Assembly (NCBI RefSeq): GCF_050859505.1
Contig: NZ_CP193934.1
Span: 186,001 to 250,000 of the forward strand
Reading direction: 5' to 3'
Length of the DNA stretch: 64,000 nt
Source of the DNA: Marinirhabdus sp050859505
GTDB taxonomy: Bacteria > Bacteroidota > Bacteroidia > Flavobacteriales > Flavobacteriaceae
Shown here: piece after piece, positions 1-9,250 of the stretch
How the letters are laid out: each line of letters starts with the position of its first letter
How positions within the stretch are numbered: the stretch's first letter is position 1
Made by a program: the position numbers and the translations under genes
Notes under the pieces: generated by a model
Databases searched by the model: none
Seen by the model: only the letters and a program-made list of their open reading frames with translations
Told to the model about the DNA's origin: nothing

Positions 1-1
1 T

Positions 2-490
2 TCAATTTCAGCAGTTTCTCAGGAGAAATTGGTTCAATTTCCTGATGATTTCTTTGGAATTTATACTGGAATGCTACAAATTTCTTCAGATAAAGGAAAT
101 CAAATCCTTCCCATGGAGTTTCAGTTATTAGCGACAGATACGGCAGGAAAATACACTTATACTTTGGTCTATGGCGAAGGGGAAACAAAACAAATTCGCT
201 ACTACTCTTTACTAGAAAAAAACAAAGCTACGGGAGCGTATGTTGTAGATGAAAACAACGGAATTATATTGGATGACAAGGTACAAGATAATAGAATGTA
301 TGCCGTATTTGAAGTGAATGATACCTTGCTCACCACCTTTATTACGTTTGAAGCAGATCACATGATTTTTGAAATTATTGCTACTTCAAAAAACGACAAA
401 CGAGTAACGTATACCGAAGATGAAGACAAAATTGAAGTAATCTCTTACCCCATTAGTACGATCCAAAGAGCTGTGTTAAAGAAATTATAG
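2..490 (+). CDS. secreted hypothetical protein, 5' end cut by window
   Basis: The open frame enters from the left edge of the window (first full codon at base 2) and stops with TAG at 488-490, so the N-terminus is missing. The first residues visible, SISAVSQEKLV, look like the end of a signal peptide followed by its cleavage site, so I infer an exported protein whose start lies just outside. The remaining about 160 residues are rich in aromatic residues and beta-prone (for example YTYTLVYGEGE) with no motif that I recognise and no membrane segment. A TTG at 29 could be read as a start, but the frame is open upstream and has signal-peptide character, so I reject it. The gene ends 28 bp before the metK promoter, which suggests a separate transcript. 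Function unknown. Confidence 0.7.
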   Translation, partial: SISAVSQEKLVQFPDDFFGIYTGMLQISSDKGNQILPMEFQLLATDTAGKYTYTLVYGEGETKQIRYYSLLEKNKATGAYVVDENNGIILDDKVQDNRMYAVFEVNDTLLTTFITFEADHMIFEIIATSKNDKRVTYTEDEDKIEVISYPISTIQRAVLKKL

Positions 491-517
491 AATACTTTCT
501 AATTATAATTCTTTCTG

Positions 518-525
518 TACCTTTG
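518..525 (+). promoter_or_regulatory. metK -7 promoter box TACCTTTG
   Basis: TACCTTTG matches the Bacteroidota -7 consensus TAnnTTTG exactly. It lies just ahead of the riboswitch, so transcription would begin at about 530, right at the first riboswitch stem. I do not see a convincing -33 TTG-type element. Confidence 0.6.
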
Positions 526-530
526 CACCC

Positions 531-632
531 ATTAAGAGGAAAGATTTGACTGATTGCAACCTCTTCTGAATCGGACGTACCGAGGATGAGATTTCGTAAC
601 AAGTACGGGATTAAAAATGCTAAAGGCAGTTG
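531..632 (+). promoter_or_regulatory. SAM-II-type riboswitch with enlarged loop upstream of metK
   Basis: A 6-bp stem AAGAGG (534-539) with CCTCTT (560-565) encloses the loop AAAGATTTGACTGATTGCAA, which has the GATTT...ATTGCAA core of SAM-II riboswitches. The 3' segment at 612-630 (TAAAAATGCTAAAGG, then CAGT) matches the SAM-II TAAA...GCTAAAaaGG segment. The pseudoknot can form: bases 547-552 (TGACTG) pair with 627-632 (CAGTTG), four Watson-Crick pairs plus two G-U. Between the halves there are about 46 extra bases, with a possible hairpin 576-580/603-607, so this resembles the 'long loops' variant of SAM-II rather than the compact form. It sits directly before S-adenosylmethionine synthetase, the expected target for feedback control by SAM. 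Confidence 0.8.
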
Positions 633-698
633 TAAACTTCCTTCGACGTTTTCGTCAAATCTCCCTCGAATACTATTTTCAATTTTAAAAAATAAACA

Positions 699-1955
699 AT
701 GGCGTATTTATTTACTTCAGAAAGTGTTTCTGAAGGGCACCCAGACAAAGTAGCAGACCAAATTAGCGATGCACTTATAGATAATTTTTTAGCGTTTGAC
801 CCGCAAAGTAAAGTGGCGTGTGAAACCCTTGTAACGACAGGGCAGGTAGTCTTAGCCGGAGAGGTTAAAAGTACTGTGTATTTAGACGTACAAAAGATTG
901 CACGTGACGTTATTAATAAAATTGGGTACACCAAAGGAGCCTATCAATTTGACGGAAATTCTTGTGGCGTACTCTCTGCAATTCACGAACAAAGTGATGA
1001 CATTAACCGAGGCGTAGACCGTGCCAATAAGGAAGAGCAAGGAGCTGGTGACCAAGGGATGATGTTTGGCTATGCTACCAGAGAAACCGAAAATTATATG
1101 CCATTGGCATTAGATCTTTCACACCGTCTTTTAAAGGAACTTGCCGTACTTCGGAGAGAGGAGAACGAGATAAAATACTTGCGCCCAGATTCAAAAAGCC
1201 AAGTAACCATTGAATACGATGACGACAATACACCCGTTCGTATTGATTCTATTGTAGTATCTACCCAACACGACGAATTTGAGAGCGACGATAATGCCAT
1301 GTTGGCGAAGATTAAGAAAGATATTGTTGAGATTTTAATTCCGCGCGTAAAGGCTCAATTAAAGCCTGAAATTAGTGCACTTTTCACAGATGATATCACC
1401 TACCACATTAACCCAACTGGTAAGTTTGTGATTGGCGGACCACACGGAGATACAGGCCTTACAGGTCGTAAAATTATTGTAGATACGTACGGGGGAAAAG
1501 GAGCTCACGGCGGTGGGGCATTTAGCGGAAAAGACCCTAGTAAAGTAGACCGTTCTGCGGCGTATGCAACCAGACACATCGCTAAGAATATGGTAGCTGC
1601 AGGTGTTGCAGACGAAATGTTAGTACAAGTAAGCTATGCCATTGGAGTTGTTGAACCTATGGGAATTTTTGTAGATACTTACGGAACTAGTAAAGTAGCT
1701 ATGACGGATGGTGAAATTGCAAAAAAGGTTTCTGAAATTTTTGATATGCGCCCGGCAGCAATTGAAGACCGTTTAAATTTACGTCAACCAATATATTTTG
1801 AAACTGCCGCTTATGGCCATATGGGAAGAGAAAATGAAATAGTTACTAAAACGTTTGAGATCCCAAATGCCGACAGTAAGACTATGGAAGTAGAACTGTT
1901 CACCTGGGAAAAATTAAATTATGTTGAAAAAGTAAAATCAGCTTTCAACATTTAA
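699..1955 (+). CDS. metK: S-adenosylmethionine synthetase
   Basis: Makes S-adenosylmethionine from methionine and ATP, in the cytoplasm. The 418-residue protein carries the hallmark motifs: GHPDK at 13-17 (ATP/phosphate site), GAGDQGMMFGYA at 115-126 (methionine/ATP site), then GGPHGDTGLTGRK and GGGAFSGKDPSKVDRSAAY further on. It is longer than the E. coli enzyme (384 aa), as is usual for Bacteroidota. ATG at 699 follows an A-rich leader with no Shine-Dalgarno, normal for this phylum. A SAM-II-type riboswitch lies 67 bases upstream, so expression is probably repressed by its own product. The gene ends at a strong bidirectional terminator shared with the convergent protease gene. Confidence 0.97.
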   Translation: MAYLFTSESVSEGHPDKVADQISDALIDNFLAFDPQSKVACETLVTTGQVVLAGEVKSTVYLDVQKIARDVINKIGYTKGAYQFDGNSCGVLSAIHEQSDDINRGVDRANKEEQGAGDQGMMFGYATRETENYMPLALDLSHRLLKELAVLRREENEIKYLRPDSKSQVTIEYDDDNTPVRIDSIVVSTQHDEFESDDNAMLAKIKKDIVEILIPRVKAQLKPEISALFTDDITYHINPTGKFVIGGPHGDTGLTGRKIIVDTYGGKGAHGGGAFSGKDPSKVDRSAAYATRHIAKNMVAAGVADEMLVQVSYAIGVVEPMGIFVDTYGTSKVAMTDGEIAKKVSEIFDMRPAAIEDRLNLRQPIYFETAAYGHMGRENEIVTKTFEIPNADSKTMEVELFTWEKLNYVEKVKSAFNI

Positions 1956-1978
1956 ACGCTGGTTACACTTCAACACAT

Positions 1979-2018
1979 AAAAAGGTCCTCATTTACATGT
2001 AAATGAGGACCTTTTTTT
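1979..2018. terminator. bidirectional terminator between metK and the S8 protease gene
   Basis: A near-perfect palindrome, 1979-1996 paired with 1999-2016, has an A-run on one side and a T-run on the other. It therefore works as a rho-independent terminator for both convergent genes. Confidence 0.9.
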
Positions 2019-2036
2019 AGTACTTAGCTTATCAAA

Positions 2037-5000
2037 TTACTTTTTTACAATACGTTTTACGAGGGTTCCCTGTGGAGTAATAATCTCTACAAAATAGACT
2101 GAAGCTTTTAAACGTGACATATCTAATTGATATCCCTGCACATTATCCAAGTTCTCATTGGCAACCTCTCTACCCAGTACATCAAATACCTTTACTGCTT
2201 CCAATGGTGCACTCGTGCTAACAATATGCAACGTACCACTTGTTGGATTAGGATATACAGCAATACTTTCCAAGGAATCTTCGTTGGTACCCAACACTTC
2301 TTCATCTTGCTCAAATACTACCGTAAATCTACGATCTTGTTCGGAAAGTCCACTTCTAAAAGTATAATTCTCTTGCTTTAGATTTGTGAGTATGTTCAGT
2401 TCATTATCATAAAGATAGATGGCTCTATCTAGTAAATTTGATCCTTCAAAATTAGATAAACTTATGGTAAAACTTGTCTCTTCCTTCAGGATGGATGAGA
2501 ATCCTACTGGTATCTTCATATCATCTCTAAATGCCTCACGTGTCTGGATAGACAAACGAGTGTTTCCACTTTCTGGTTGTGAATAGATAGACACACTACA
2601 CGCCAATCTATCTGTGTCGTACCCATTGTCTATCTCTGCCGTAGCAAGTGGGTTAAACCCTATCATCATATTGTTTGCCAATTGGTAGGCATCACTTTCT
2701 ATGTGTAACCAAAGACGGTCTATTTCTTCTTCGTTGACGCGTAGCGTAGTGTTGCCCGTAATGAGTCTCATATTGTTTGTAAAATCTATCGTACCATTGG
2801 CTATTGCCTTAATAGCAAATCCTTGTCCCGTAGAGATTACGTTGCTTGGAATGTTTAAAGGGTCATCATTATTTGCAGCAACGCCACCTCCGAAGTTACG
2901 GATAGAAACATCGTCCATATCAAATTTTAAACCTTCTCCTGGGATAATTACACTAGGTGGCGTTAAGTGCTCCCAGAAGAACAGTTCGTTCAATCCGTTG
3001 TCTTGAATAAACTTGTCTCCGTCTATCGCACTTGGATACGGGTTTGCATAAATATTTGGTGTGCCTGCTGGGCTATTAAGGTTGTTGTATATTTTTGGGC
3101 GGCTCATTAACCCATTGTTTAACGTACCCGCACTGTACGTCATATCGTAGGTAATGCCTGCTGGGTCGCCGTAACCAGTTTGTGGTCGTACAATGTATCC
3201 TTCTCCAGGATTGATAGCACCCGTATACGATGTCCAAAAATCTCCTTCTACATCACTGAAGTTAGTCGCTCCTTGCGGGATATTTGGGTGCGTATTAGGA
3301 TTAAAGTTATTAGGAGCGTGATCCAGTACTAAAAATGCATTGGTAAAAACACCGCTGCGTGTTTCTAGATCCATAGGACTTCCCATGACCATAAAAGCAC
3401 GTTGCTGCAATACAGGTGTTGTTATATTCACGTTAATGGTTCCAGCTACGTCCTTAGTCACTATAGCAGTGGGAACTACCTGTACTACACTTCCTTGATG
3501 TTCTACATGTAAGGTTCCGTTTACAGTGATGTTGCCTTGTACATTTAGGTACTCATTGGCACGCACGGTTACTACTCCATTTATAGTAAGCTCACAGGCC
3601 TCTATATTTCCGCTGGAAGTGTTGTAAGTACCATTTATAATAACGGCATTGCTCGCACTTGGCGCACCTGCCGGGCTCCAGATTGAACCGTTCCATGTTT
3701 TGGTCAATCCTGGACAAGATATAAATGCTGTTTGCATTCCAAAATAGAAATCGCCTTCAATACCTGTAAAGTTTCCTGTTAACGTTGTATCGGAACCGAA
3801 AGTACCAACGGTAGCAGCTACAATATCAATTAATGTTCCACCAAATTCGCGACCAATATAAATAGTATACCCTCCAGTATTTCCTGAAGTTGTTTCCCAG
3901 CCAGAAAGTTCCGTAGCATCAATATAAAATGTCATTGTAGCATCTCCACTACCAATACTGCTAGTAGGTGCAATAGTGAAGCGCTTGTCCATAACTTGAT
4001 TCGGCCCTGTGCTTCCATTATATCCTTGTGCTCCTGTTCCTGCTCTTGAAACAGAAATATCTGTACATCCATAATCGTCATTTTGATTATTTACAATACC
4101 CATCATGATATTCCCATTGGTAGTATTAGTACTGTACACAGTACCTGCATCATTTAAATTTAGTTGGTCTGGTGAACCTGTATTCAAAGCTGTTTGCACA
4201 TCAACTTCACTTGTTGCTTGGAAAAGAATATCGTCTATTGCAATAAATTCTTCATCTGTACAATTATGATGTCTAAAAAACAATTGACCCGTTTGGCCAG
4301 CATAGGCTAGCATGTTTATAGACTCTGTGACTATAGCTTGCGAAATAATTCCGCCAGCTTTAATTTGTGGTTGTGCCTGTACCCAAGTCAAATCGTATGG
4401 AGTTCCTACAGGTGGTGCTACTACCCAATAGACAGTATAATACTCTTCAAACCATGTATTTATTATTGTTGCTGGTGCTACTTGGTACATGAGTGTTGCT
4501 GAAGTTGCATTACTCGGAATGGTTACTTGATTTGTGTATAAATAATTATCTGGTGTTAATGCTGCTGAGGCTCCGGAACCATCATCTGAAATCCAAGAAC
4601 GTGAAATATATTGCGTCGAAGATAAATGGGCGGGGGGATTTACTCCATCGAAAGTAGCTATAGACCAATTGAACCCATCGCCATCGCTATCTATGGGAGT
4701 AGGCCAGGATGCCGGAATTCCAGCTTCGAAATCTTCATCTATTAATGTGAAATTAGTAGTAGCTGTTATTGCAGTATCGTCATTGGTAATCGTTAGAGTA
4801 AAAGTGTCTAAAGCACTATTTGCAACAGCATCTCCTCCATTTGCATCAATCGTAAAATCTATTTGCACAGTCTCATCGGTTTCAACAAAACTATCTTCGT
4901 AAAGACGAATGGTCATGTTTTGGGAGGTAGTATTTCCTGCTGGAAAAGTAATACTTAACGTATTTAAATCGAAATCTACACCTGTAGTAGCTGTACTGGA

Positions 5001-6908
5001 TGCGTTAATAGTGAAATTTACATCTGCATTTTCTGTAGCTCCGGTTGAAATAGTAACTGGTATATTAATATCTATAAAACCGCATTCTGAATTTTCAATA
5101 CTATTTGCCGAGATAGCACCAAAAGCTATTAGCGGTGTGGTGCCTACAATTTGACCACCCGTAATTATTAAAGCGAAATCTTGGCTTCCGCTTGAAAGCG
5201 CTCCATCATGTGAAACAGTGAGTGTATAAATACCAGAAGCCCCAGTTATATCTACTCTTTCAAAAGGATCTACGTTATTTTCATTATTTTGGCTATTTGC
5301 AGTAATTCCCGTTAATCTCCAAGGATAATAGGTAGTACCATTGTCCAGAATTAGATCCAAATCGTTTACTAAGGCTGGTGTACTACTATTTGTACCGTTA
5401 TTTTGTACGCCTGCTGGGTCTGTCCAAGAGATGGATGCTAGTAATGGCTCACTACCATTTGCCTGCACATTTACTGTATACGTTTGGCCTTGATTTAATG
5501 TTAACTCTTCCACTTCAGCAAAACCATCTGCATCTGCAGCTGTAATTGCTTCGGCAGCTTTCTTTGCATTCAACAATCCCCAACCATATACTACATCGGG
5601 ACCATTTGCGTTAGGATCGTCTGCGGTATGTAGCGCCAATCCTTTCAGAGTAGAAGCTCGCATTGGCGTGTTATAAATATTTTCGTAGTGTTCCTGTAAT
5701 AAAAGTAACGTTCCTGCAACATTTGGTGAGGCCATAGAGGTCCCAGTTAAAGCTATGTAGGCGTCGTCTGCAGTTTCACTACTAGATGCGAGACTCGTAC
5801 CGTTTCCAGTAATATCTGGTTTTATTCTGTAGTCGTCTGTAGGGCCTTCGCTACTTCCTGAGTTGATAAGAACCGAATTCAGGCTTCCGTCTGCATTAAT
5901 AATAGCATCATTTGCATTGGCAACCACCAAATTATTTTTTGCTGTTGCATGGCCACTCAATTTATCATAGGCTGTATTTCCTGCTAATGGATTTCCGTTA
6001 GATGTATTGTCTTCACCATCATTCCCTGCGGCAACAATCATTAAATAGTAGGGCGCATTATACATTAGCGAATCCCAATCTACTGCATCGGCACCGTACT
6101 GACCGAACCACGAGTTTGGAATATTTGCAGCGATATAGCCATAAGAATGATTAGATAATAACATATCATACCCAAAATTGTATGTGCCACCACCAGTACC
6201 ATCATTTGCTTGATTTGTAGCTTCTGCAACATCATTATTCCACATATATCCTCTAACATTACTTTGCCAGGCCATCCCCTTGGAAGTACCAAATGGAGGA
6301 GTAAAGTTACCTACTCCTGTCCCCATTATAGTTCCTGTTACGTGAGCGGCATGGAAGTTAAGTTGGGTACCACCTTCCGATCCAGTATCCATAAGTGAAA
6401 CACGATTATTTCCTCCTGCACCATCATAATCTTCATGGGTAATTCTAGCGTGGCCTCCATCCCAAACATGGGCTACGAGATTATCACCGTTCAATTGAAG
6501 TCCCATACCACCTCCTGTATGCAACCAATTGGCTCTGGTAGATGCAGCTGCGGCAGAGTTAAATGTTCTAAAGTATATAGGTATTCCCTCTTCTGAAATA
6601 AATTGAAGCTCAGCAAAACCGCCATCTTCTAAAGTTTTTCGAACAGGAACATTATGAATTAGTGCATACGCCAGTGCTTCTTCTTTTTTAGCTATATAAC
6701 GGGCTTGGAATTCCGCTTCCATTTTCTTCAATTTATCATTTCCAGAAAGTTGATGAGCAGAAAATGCAGCCTTATCTTTTGGACCAATAAAATTTGTAGT
6801 AGTAGAAAGTTGCGAAGATTTTGAAACATTCTTCTTAAGAAGCTGACCACTTACGGTTGTAGCTAAAAACACCGACAGGAATAAACCTAAAAATAATTTA
6901 TTTTGCAT
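2037..6908 (-). CDS. secreted subtilisin-like (S8) serine protease with T9SS sorting domain
   Basis: A very large (about 1623 aa) exported protease. I place the start at 6908 (MQNKLFLGLFLSVF), because this gives a clean signal peptide ending near VSG-Q; an in-frame ATG 14 codons upstream would spoil it. The S8 catalytic residues are visible: Asp in HVWDGGH (about 150), His in NFHAAHVTGTIMG (about 186), oxyanion Asn in AAGNDGED (about 296) and Ser in GTSMASPNVAGT (about 391). After the catalytic domain come a P-type/PPC-like beta domain, a Calx-beta-like segment, a DEDFE-x-GIP-x-SW segment typical of 'choice-of-anchor J' domains, several beta-rich modules, and a C-terminal type A T9SS signal (VYPNPTSG ... 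LVKRIVKK). I infer secretion through T9SS to the surface or medium, for protein degradation. Its substrate is unknown. Confidence 0.93.
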   Translation of the reverse strand: MQNKLFLGLFLSVFLATTVSGQLLKKNVSKSSQLSTTTNFIGPKDKAAFSAHQLSGNDKLKKMEAEFQARYIAKKEEALAYALIHNVPVRKTLEDGGFAELQFISEEGIPIYFRTFNSAAAASTRANWLHTGGGMGLQLNGDNLVAHVWDGGHARITHEDYDGAGGNNRVSLMDTGSEGGTQLNFHAAHVTGTIMGTGVGNFTPPFGTSKGMAWQSNVRGYMWNNDVAEATNQANDGTGGGTYNFGYDMLLSNHSYGYIAANIPNSWFGQYGADAVDWDSLMYNAPYYLMIVAAGNDGEDNTSNGNPLAGNTAYDKLSGHATAKNNLVVANANDAIINADGSLNSVLINSGSSEGPTDDYRIKPDITGNGTSLASSSETADDAYIALTGTSMASPNVAGTLLLLQEHYENIYNTPMRASTLKGLALHTADDPNANGPDVVYGWGLLNAKKAAEAITAADADGFAEVEELTLNQGQTYTVNVQANGSEPLLASISWTDPAGVQNNGTNSSTPALVNDLDLILDNGTTYYPWRLTGITANSQNNENNVDPFERVDITGASGIYTLTVSHDGALSSGSQDFALIITGGQIVGTTPLIAFGAISANSIENSECGFIDINIPVTISTGATENADVNFTINASSTATTGVDFDLNTLSITFPAGNTTSQNMTIRLYEDSFVETDETVQIDFTIDANGGDAVANSALDTFTLTITNDDTAITATTNFTLIDEDFEAGIPASWPTPIDSDGDGFNWSIATFDGVNPPAHLSSTQYISRSWISDDGSGASAALTPDNYLYTNQVTIPSNATSATLMYQVAPATIINTWFEEYYTVYWVVAPPVGTPYDLTWVQAQPQIKAGGIISQAIVTESINMLAYAGQTGQLFFRHHNCTDEEFIAIDDILFQATSEVDVQTALNTGSPDQLNLNDAGTVYSTNTTNGNIMMGIVNNQNDDYGCTDISVSRAGTGAQGYNGSTGPNQVMDKRFTIAPTSSIGSGDATMTFYIDATELSGWETTSGNTGGYTIYIGREFGGTLIDIVAATVGTFGSDTTLTGNFTGIEGDFYFGMQTAFISCPGLTKTWNGSIWSPAGAPSASNAVIINGTYNTSSGNIEACELTINGVVTVRANEYLNVQGNITVNGTLHVEHQGSVVQVVPTAIVTKDVAGTINVNITTPVLQQRAFMVMGSPMDLETRSGVFTNAFLVLDHAPNNFNPNTHPNIPQGATNFSDVEGDFWTSYTGAINPGEGYIVRPQTGYGDPAGITYDMTYSAGTLNNGLMSRPKIYNNLNSPAGTPNIYANPYPSAIDGDKFIQDNGLNELFFWEHLTPPSVIIPGEGLKFDMDDVSIRNFGGGVAANNDDPLNIPSNVISTGQGFAIKAIANGTIDFTNNMRLITGNTTLRVNEEEIDRLWLHIESDAYQLANNMMIGFNPLATAEIDNGYDTDRLACSVSIYSQPESGNTRLSIQTREAFRDDMKIPVGFSSILKEETSFTISLSNFEGSNLLDRAIYLYDNELNILTNLKQENYTFRSGLSEQDRRFTVVFEQDEEVLGTNEDSLESIAVYPNPTSGTLHIVSTSAPLEAVKVFDVLGREVANENLDNVQGYQLDMSRLKASVYFVEIITPQGTLVKRIVKK

Positions 6909-7073
6909 AAAAAAGACTTTAATAGCAGAAAATTTGAGATTTAAAACCAAAACTCAAAGCACAATGTTTCTACATCCAGAATAATAATTCACTAAAAATA
7001 ACCTTTATTAATTTAGTAACAAAATTTCTTTTAAAGTCTGTCAATCAGCGTATAAAATTTAAAAACACCTTAT

Positions 7074-7107
7074 AAAAAAAGCCGAATACAATAGATGTAT
7101 TCGGCTT
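7074..7107 (-). terminator. terminator of the nqr operon
   Basis: The 12-bp arms 7079-7090 and 7096-7107 with a 5-base loop are followed, in the minus direction, by a T-run (A7074-7080 on the plus strand). It lies 23 bp after the nqrF stop codon. Confidence 0.9.
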
Positions 7108-7130
7108 ATAAAATTTAAAAAAGGGGTTAC

Positions 7131-8441
7131 TTATCCTCCAAAGTCATCAAATCGAATGTGCTCATCTGGAATCCCGAAGTCCTCACCCATTTTTTGAACT
7201 GCTTGGTTCATTAATGGTGGTCCACAGAAGTATAATTCTATATCTTCTGGTGACTCGTGGTGGTTTAAATAGTTATCTATCACTACCTGGTGAATAAACC
7301 CTTTAAAGCCATCTCCAGCCTCATCATTAATATCTTTTTTTAATGTCCAGTTGTCTTCTTCCAAAGGTTCAGACAATGCCATATAATACTTAAAGTTTGG
7401 AAATTCTCTTTCTAATTTTCTGAAATGCTCAATATAAAACAATTCTCCTTTTGAACGACCTCCGTACCAATAGGTTACTTTACGGCCTGTTTTTAAGGTA
7501 TTAAATAGGTGGTACAAGTGAGAACGCATAGGCGCCATTCCTGCTCCACCACCCACGTACAACATTTCAGATTCTGAAGGATTGATAAAAAATTCACCAT
7601 AAGGTCCAGAGATCACACACTTATCGCCTTTTTTTAAACCAAATATATACGATGAAGCTACTCCAGGGTTTACATCCATCCACTGATTTTTAGCTCTATC
7701 CCATGGCGGGGTTGCAATACGAACGTTCAACATAATCTCACGTCCTTCGGCAGGATAGGAGGCCATTGAATAAGCTCTCTCTACCACTTCATTATTTTTC
7801 ATCACTAAGGGCCACAGACCAAATTTATCCCATTCTGATTGAAACTTATCTGGTGTATCGTGCTCTTCAGGGTGGGCTGTGATATCCATGTCTGCAAATT
7901 TCACTTCACATTCTGGAATTTCAATCTGTATATACCCCCCTGCCTTGTAGCCCATATCTTGAGGGATTTCTACTACAAATTCCTTAATAAACGATGCAAC
8001 ATTATAATTACGCACAACGGTTGCATCCCACTTTTTAATTCCGAAGACCTCTTCAGGAATATGGATGTTCATATCCTGCTTTACTTTTACTTGGCAAGAT
8101 AGACGCGCTCCGTCCTTTAATTCTTTTCTGCTGAAGTGTGGTGTCTCCGTTGGCAAAGCCTCTCCTCCACCTTCCAGTACGTGACATTCGCACTGAATAC
8201 ACGTTCCACCACCACCACAAGCCGATGGTAAGAAAATCTTGTTTTCTCCTAAGGTAGAGAGTAACGTTCCGCCACTGGCTACTTCAATGGTCTTTTCGTC
8301 GTTAATGGTAATAGTTACCGGTCCCGATGGAGATAATTTCTGCTTTGTAAATAACAAAAGCGCCACTAATAAAAGCGTTAATACCAAAAAGGCAATGACG
8401 GTGGCTGCTACAACTCCTAGTGTACTTGCTGCTAAAAACAT
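7131..8441 (-). CDS. nqrF: Na+-translocating NADH:quinone reductase subunit F
   Basis: The NADH-oxidising entry subunit of Na+-NQR; passes electrons from NADH through FAD and a 2Fe-2S cluster toward quinone. Visible in order: one N-terminal membrane anchor (about 8-32), a ferredoxin domain with cysteines 75, 81, 84 and 116 (CGGGGTCIQC then SCQVKV), the FAD site RAYSMASYP, the NAD(P)H site GGGAGMAPMRSHL, and the terminal FDDFGG typical of NqrF. 436 aa, slightly longer than the Vibrio protein. It is the last gene of the nqr operon, 1 bp after nqrE, and is followed by the operon terminator. Confidence 0.97.
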   Translation of the reverse strand: MFLAASTLGVVAATVIAFLVLTLLLVALLLFTKQKLSPSGPVTITINDEKTIEVASGGTLLSTLGENKIFLPSACGGGGTCIQCECHVLEGGGEALPTETPHFSRKELKDGARLSCQVKVKQDMNIHIPEEVFGIKKWDATVVRNYNVASFIKEFVVEIPQDMGYKAGGYIQIEIPECEVKFADMDITAHPEEHDTPDKFQSEWDKFGLWPLVMKNNEVVERAYSMASYPAEGREIMLNVRIATPPWDRAKNQWMDVNPGVASSYIFGLKKGDKCVISGPYGEFFINPSESEMLYVGGGAGMAPMRSHLYHLFNTLKTGRKVTYWYGGRSKGELFYIEHFRKLEREFPNFKYYMALSEPLEEDNWTLKKDINDEAGDGFKGFIHQVVIDNYLNHHESPEDIELYFCGPPLMNQAVQKMGEDFGIPDEHIRFDDFGG

Positions 8442-8442
8442 A

Positions 8443-9210
8443 TTATTGCTGTGTTAGTTCTGAAACTTCGATCTGAGCGGTTTCTTTTTCAATATTTTCT
8501 AAAGTATTCTCTTCCACTTGAACACCAATACTCTCTGGATTGGAATCTAATGAAGGTGTTTCTTCATCTCCTCCAGTTAACATTCCTCCAAAACTCATAA
8601 AACCAATCGCCATTAAACCTGTAATAATAAATGTAATTCCCAAGCCTCTTAATGGGGCAGGTACGTTACTATATCTAATCTTCTCACGAATGGCTGCAAT
8701 TGCTACAATCGCTAAGAACCAACCTATCCCAGAGCTAAAACCGTAGTTTAAAGCTAAGTCAAAAGATGCGATCTCTCTAGACTGCATAAATAAAGATCCT
8801 CCTAAAATGGCACAGTTAACGGCAATTAAAGGCAAGAAAATACCTAATGAATTATATAGAGATGGAGAAAATTTCTCGACAATTATCTCTACCAATTGTA
8901 CCATGGTTGCAATGGTTGCAATAAAAAGAATAAATGATAAAAAACTTAAATCGTAGTCTGCATACGCACTCAATTCTGGTGTTGCTCTATTACCATCTAA
9001 CCAGGACAAGGCCCCGGGTTGTAGAATAAACTGATCCAGCAACCAGTTTAAGGGCACTGTAACCGTTAATACAAAAATTACCGCAGCTCCTAGACCTACA
9101 GCAGTACTCACTTTCTTAGATACAGCAAGGTAAGAACACATACCCAAGAAGTATGCAAATACCATGTTATCTACGAAGATGGATTTAAAAAAAAGTTCAA
9201 TATGTTCCAT
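8443..9210 (-). CDS. nqrE: Na+-NQR subunit E with acidic C-terminal tail
   Basis: Integral membrane subunit that, with NqrD, holds an intramembrane iron centre. Six hydrophobic segments are visible, and Cys25 and Cys133 occupy positions equivalent to the Vibrio NqrE metal ligands. The family core ends near residue 213. Here a hydrophilic, glutamate-rich tail of about 42 residues follows (214-255), which the roughly 200-aa proteobacterial proteins lack; it also has an extra loop after the second helix region (LSWLDGNRATPEL), as is common in Bacteroidota. The gene is 1 bp from nqrF but is separated from nqrD by an inserted S23-type gene. Confidence 0.95.
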   Translation of the reverse strand: MEHIELFFKSIFVDNMVFAYFLGMCSYLAVSKKVSTAVGLGAAVIFVLTVTVPLNWLLDQFILQPGALSWLDGNRATPELSAYADYDLSFLSFILFIATIATMVQLVEIIVEKFSPSLYNSLGIFLPLIAVNCAILGGSLFMQSREIASFDLALNYGFSSGIGWFLAIVAIAAIREKIRYSNVPAPLRGLGITFIITGLMAIGFMSFGGMLTGGDEETPSLDSNPESIGVQVEENTLENIEKETAQIEVSELTQQ

Positions 9211-9213
9211 TGT

Positions 9214-9250
9214 TTCAGTAATTTAGTAATTCAGTACGCAGTAGTCAGTT
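9214..9250. repeat. heptad repeat array (left arm) beside S23 gene
   Basis: Degenerate 7-8 bp units (TTCAGTAA, TTTAGTAA, TTCAGTAC, GCAGTAG, TCAGTTA) fill the gap between the nqrE start and the S23 stop codon. The 18-mer 9232-9249 is the inverse complement, with one mismatch, of 9654-9671 on the far side of the S23 gene. Confidence 0.75.

Noticed and set aside
2127..5154. Several plus-strand open frames within the S8 protease gene
   Set aside because: They are frame shadows of the long minus-strand gene, which carries clear domains throughout.
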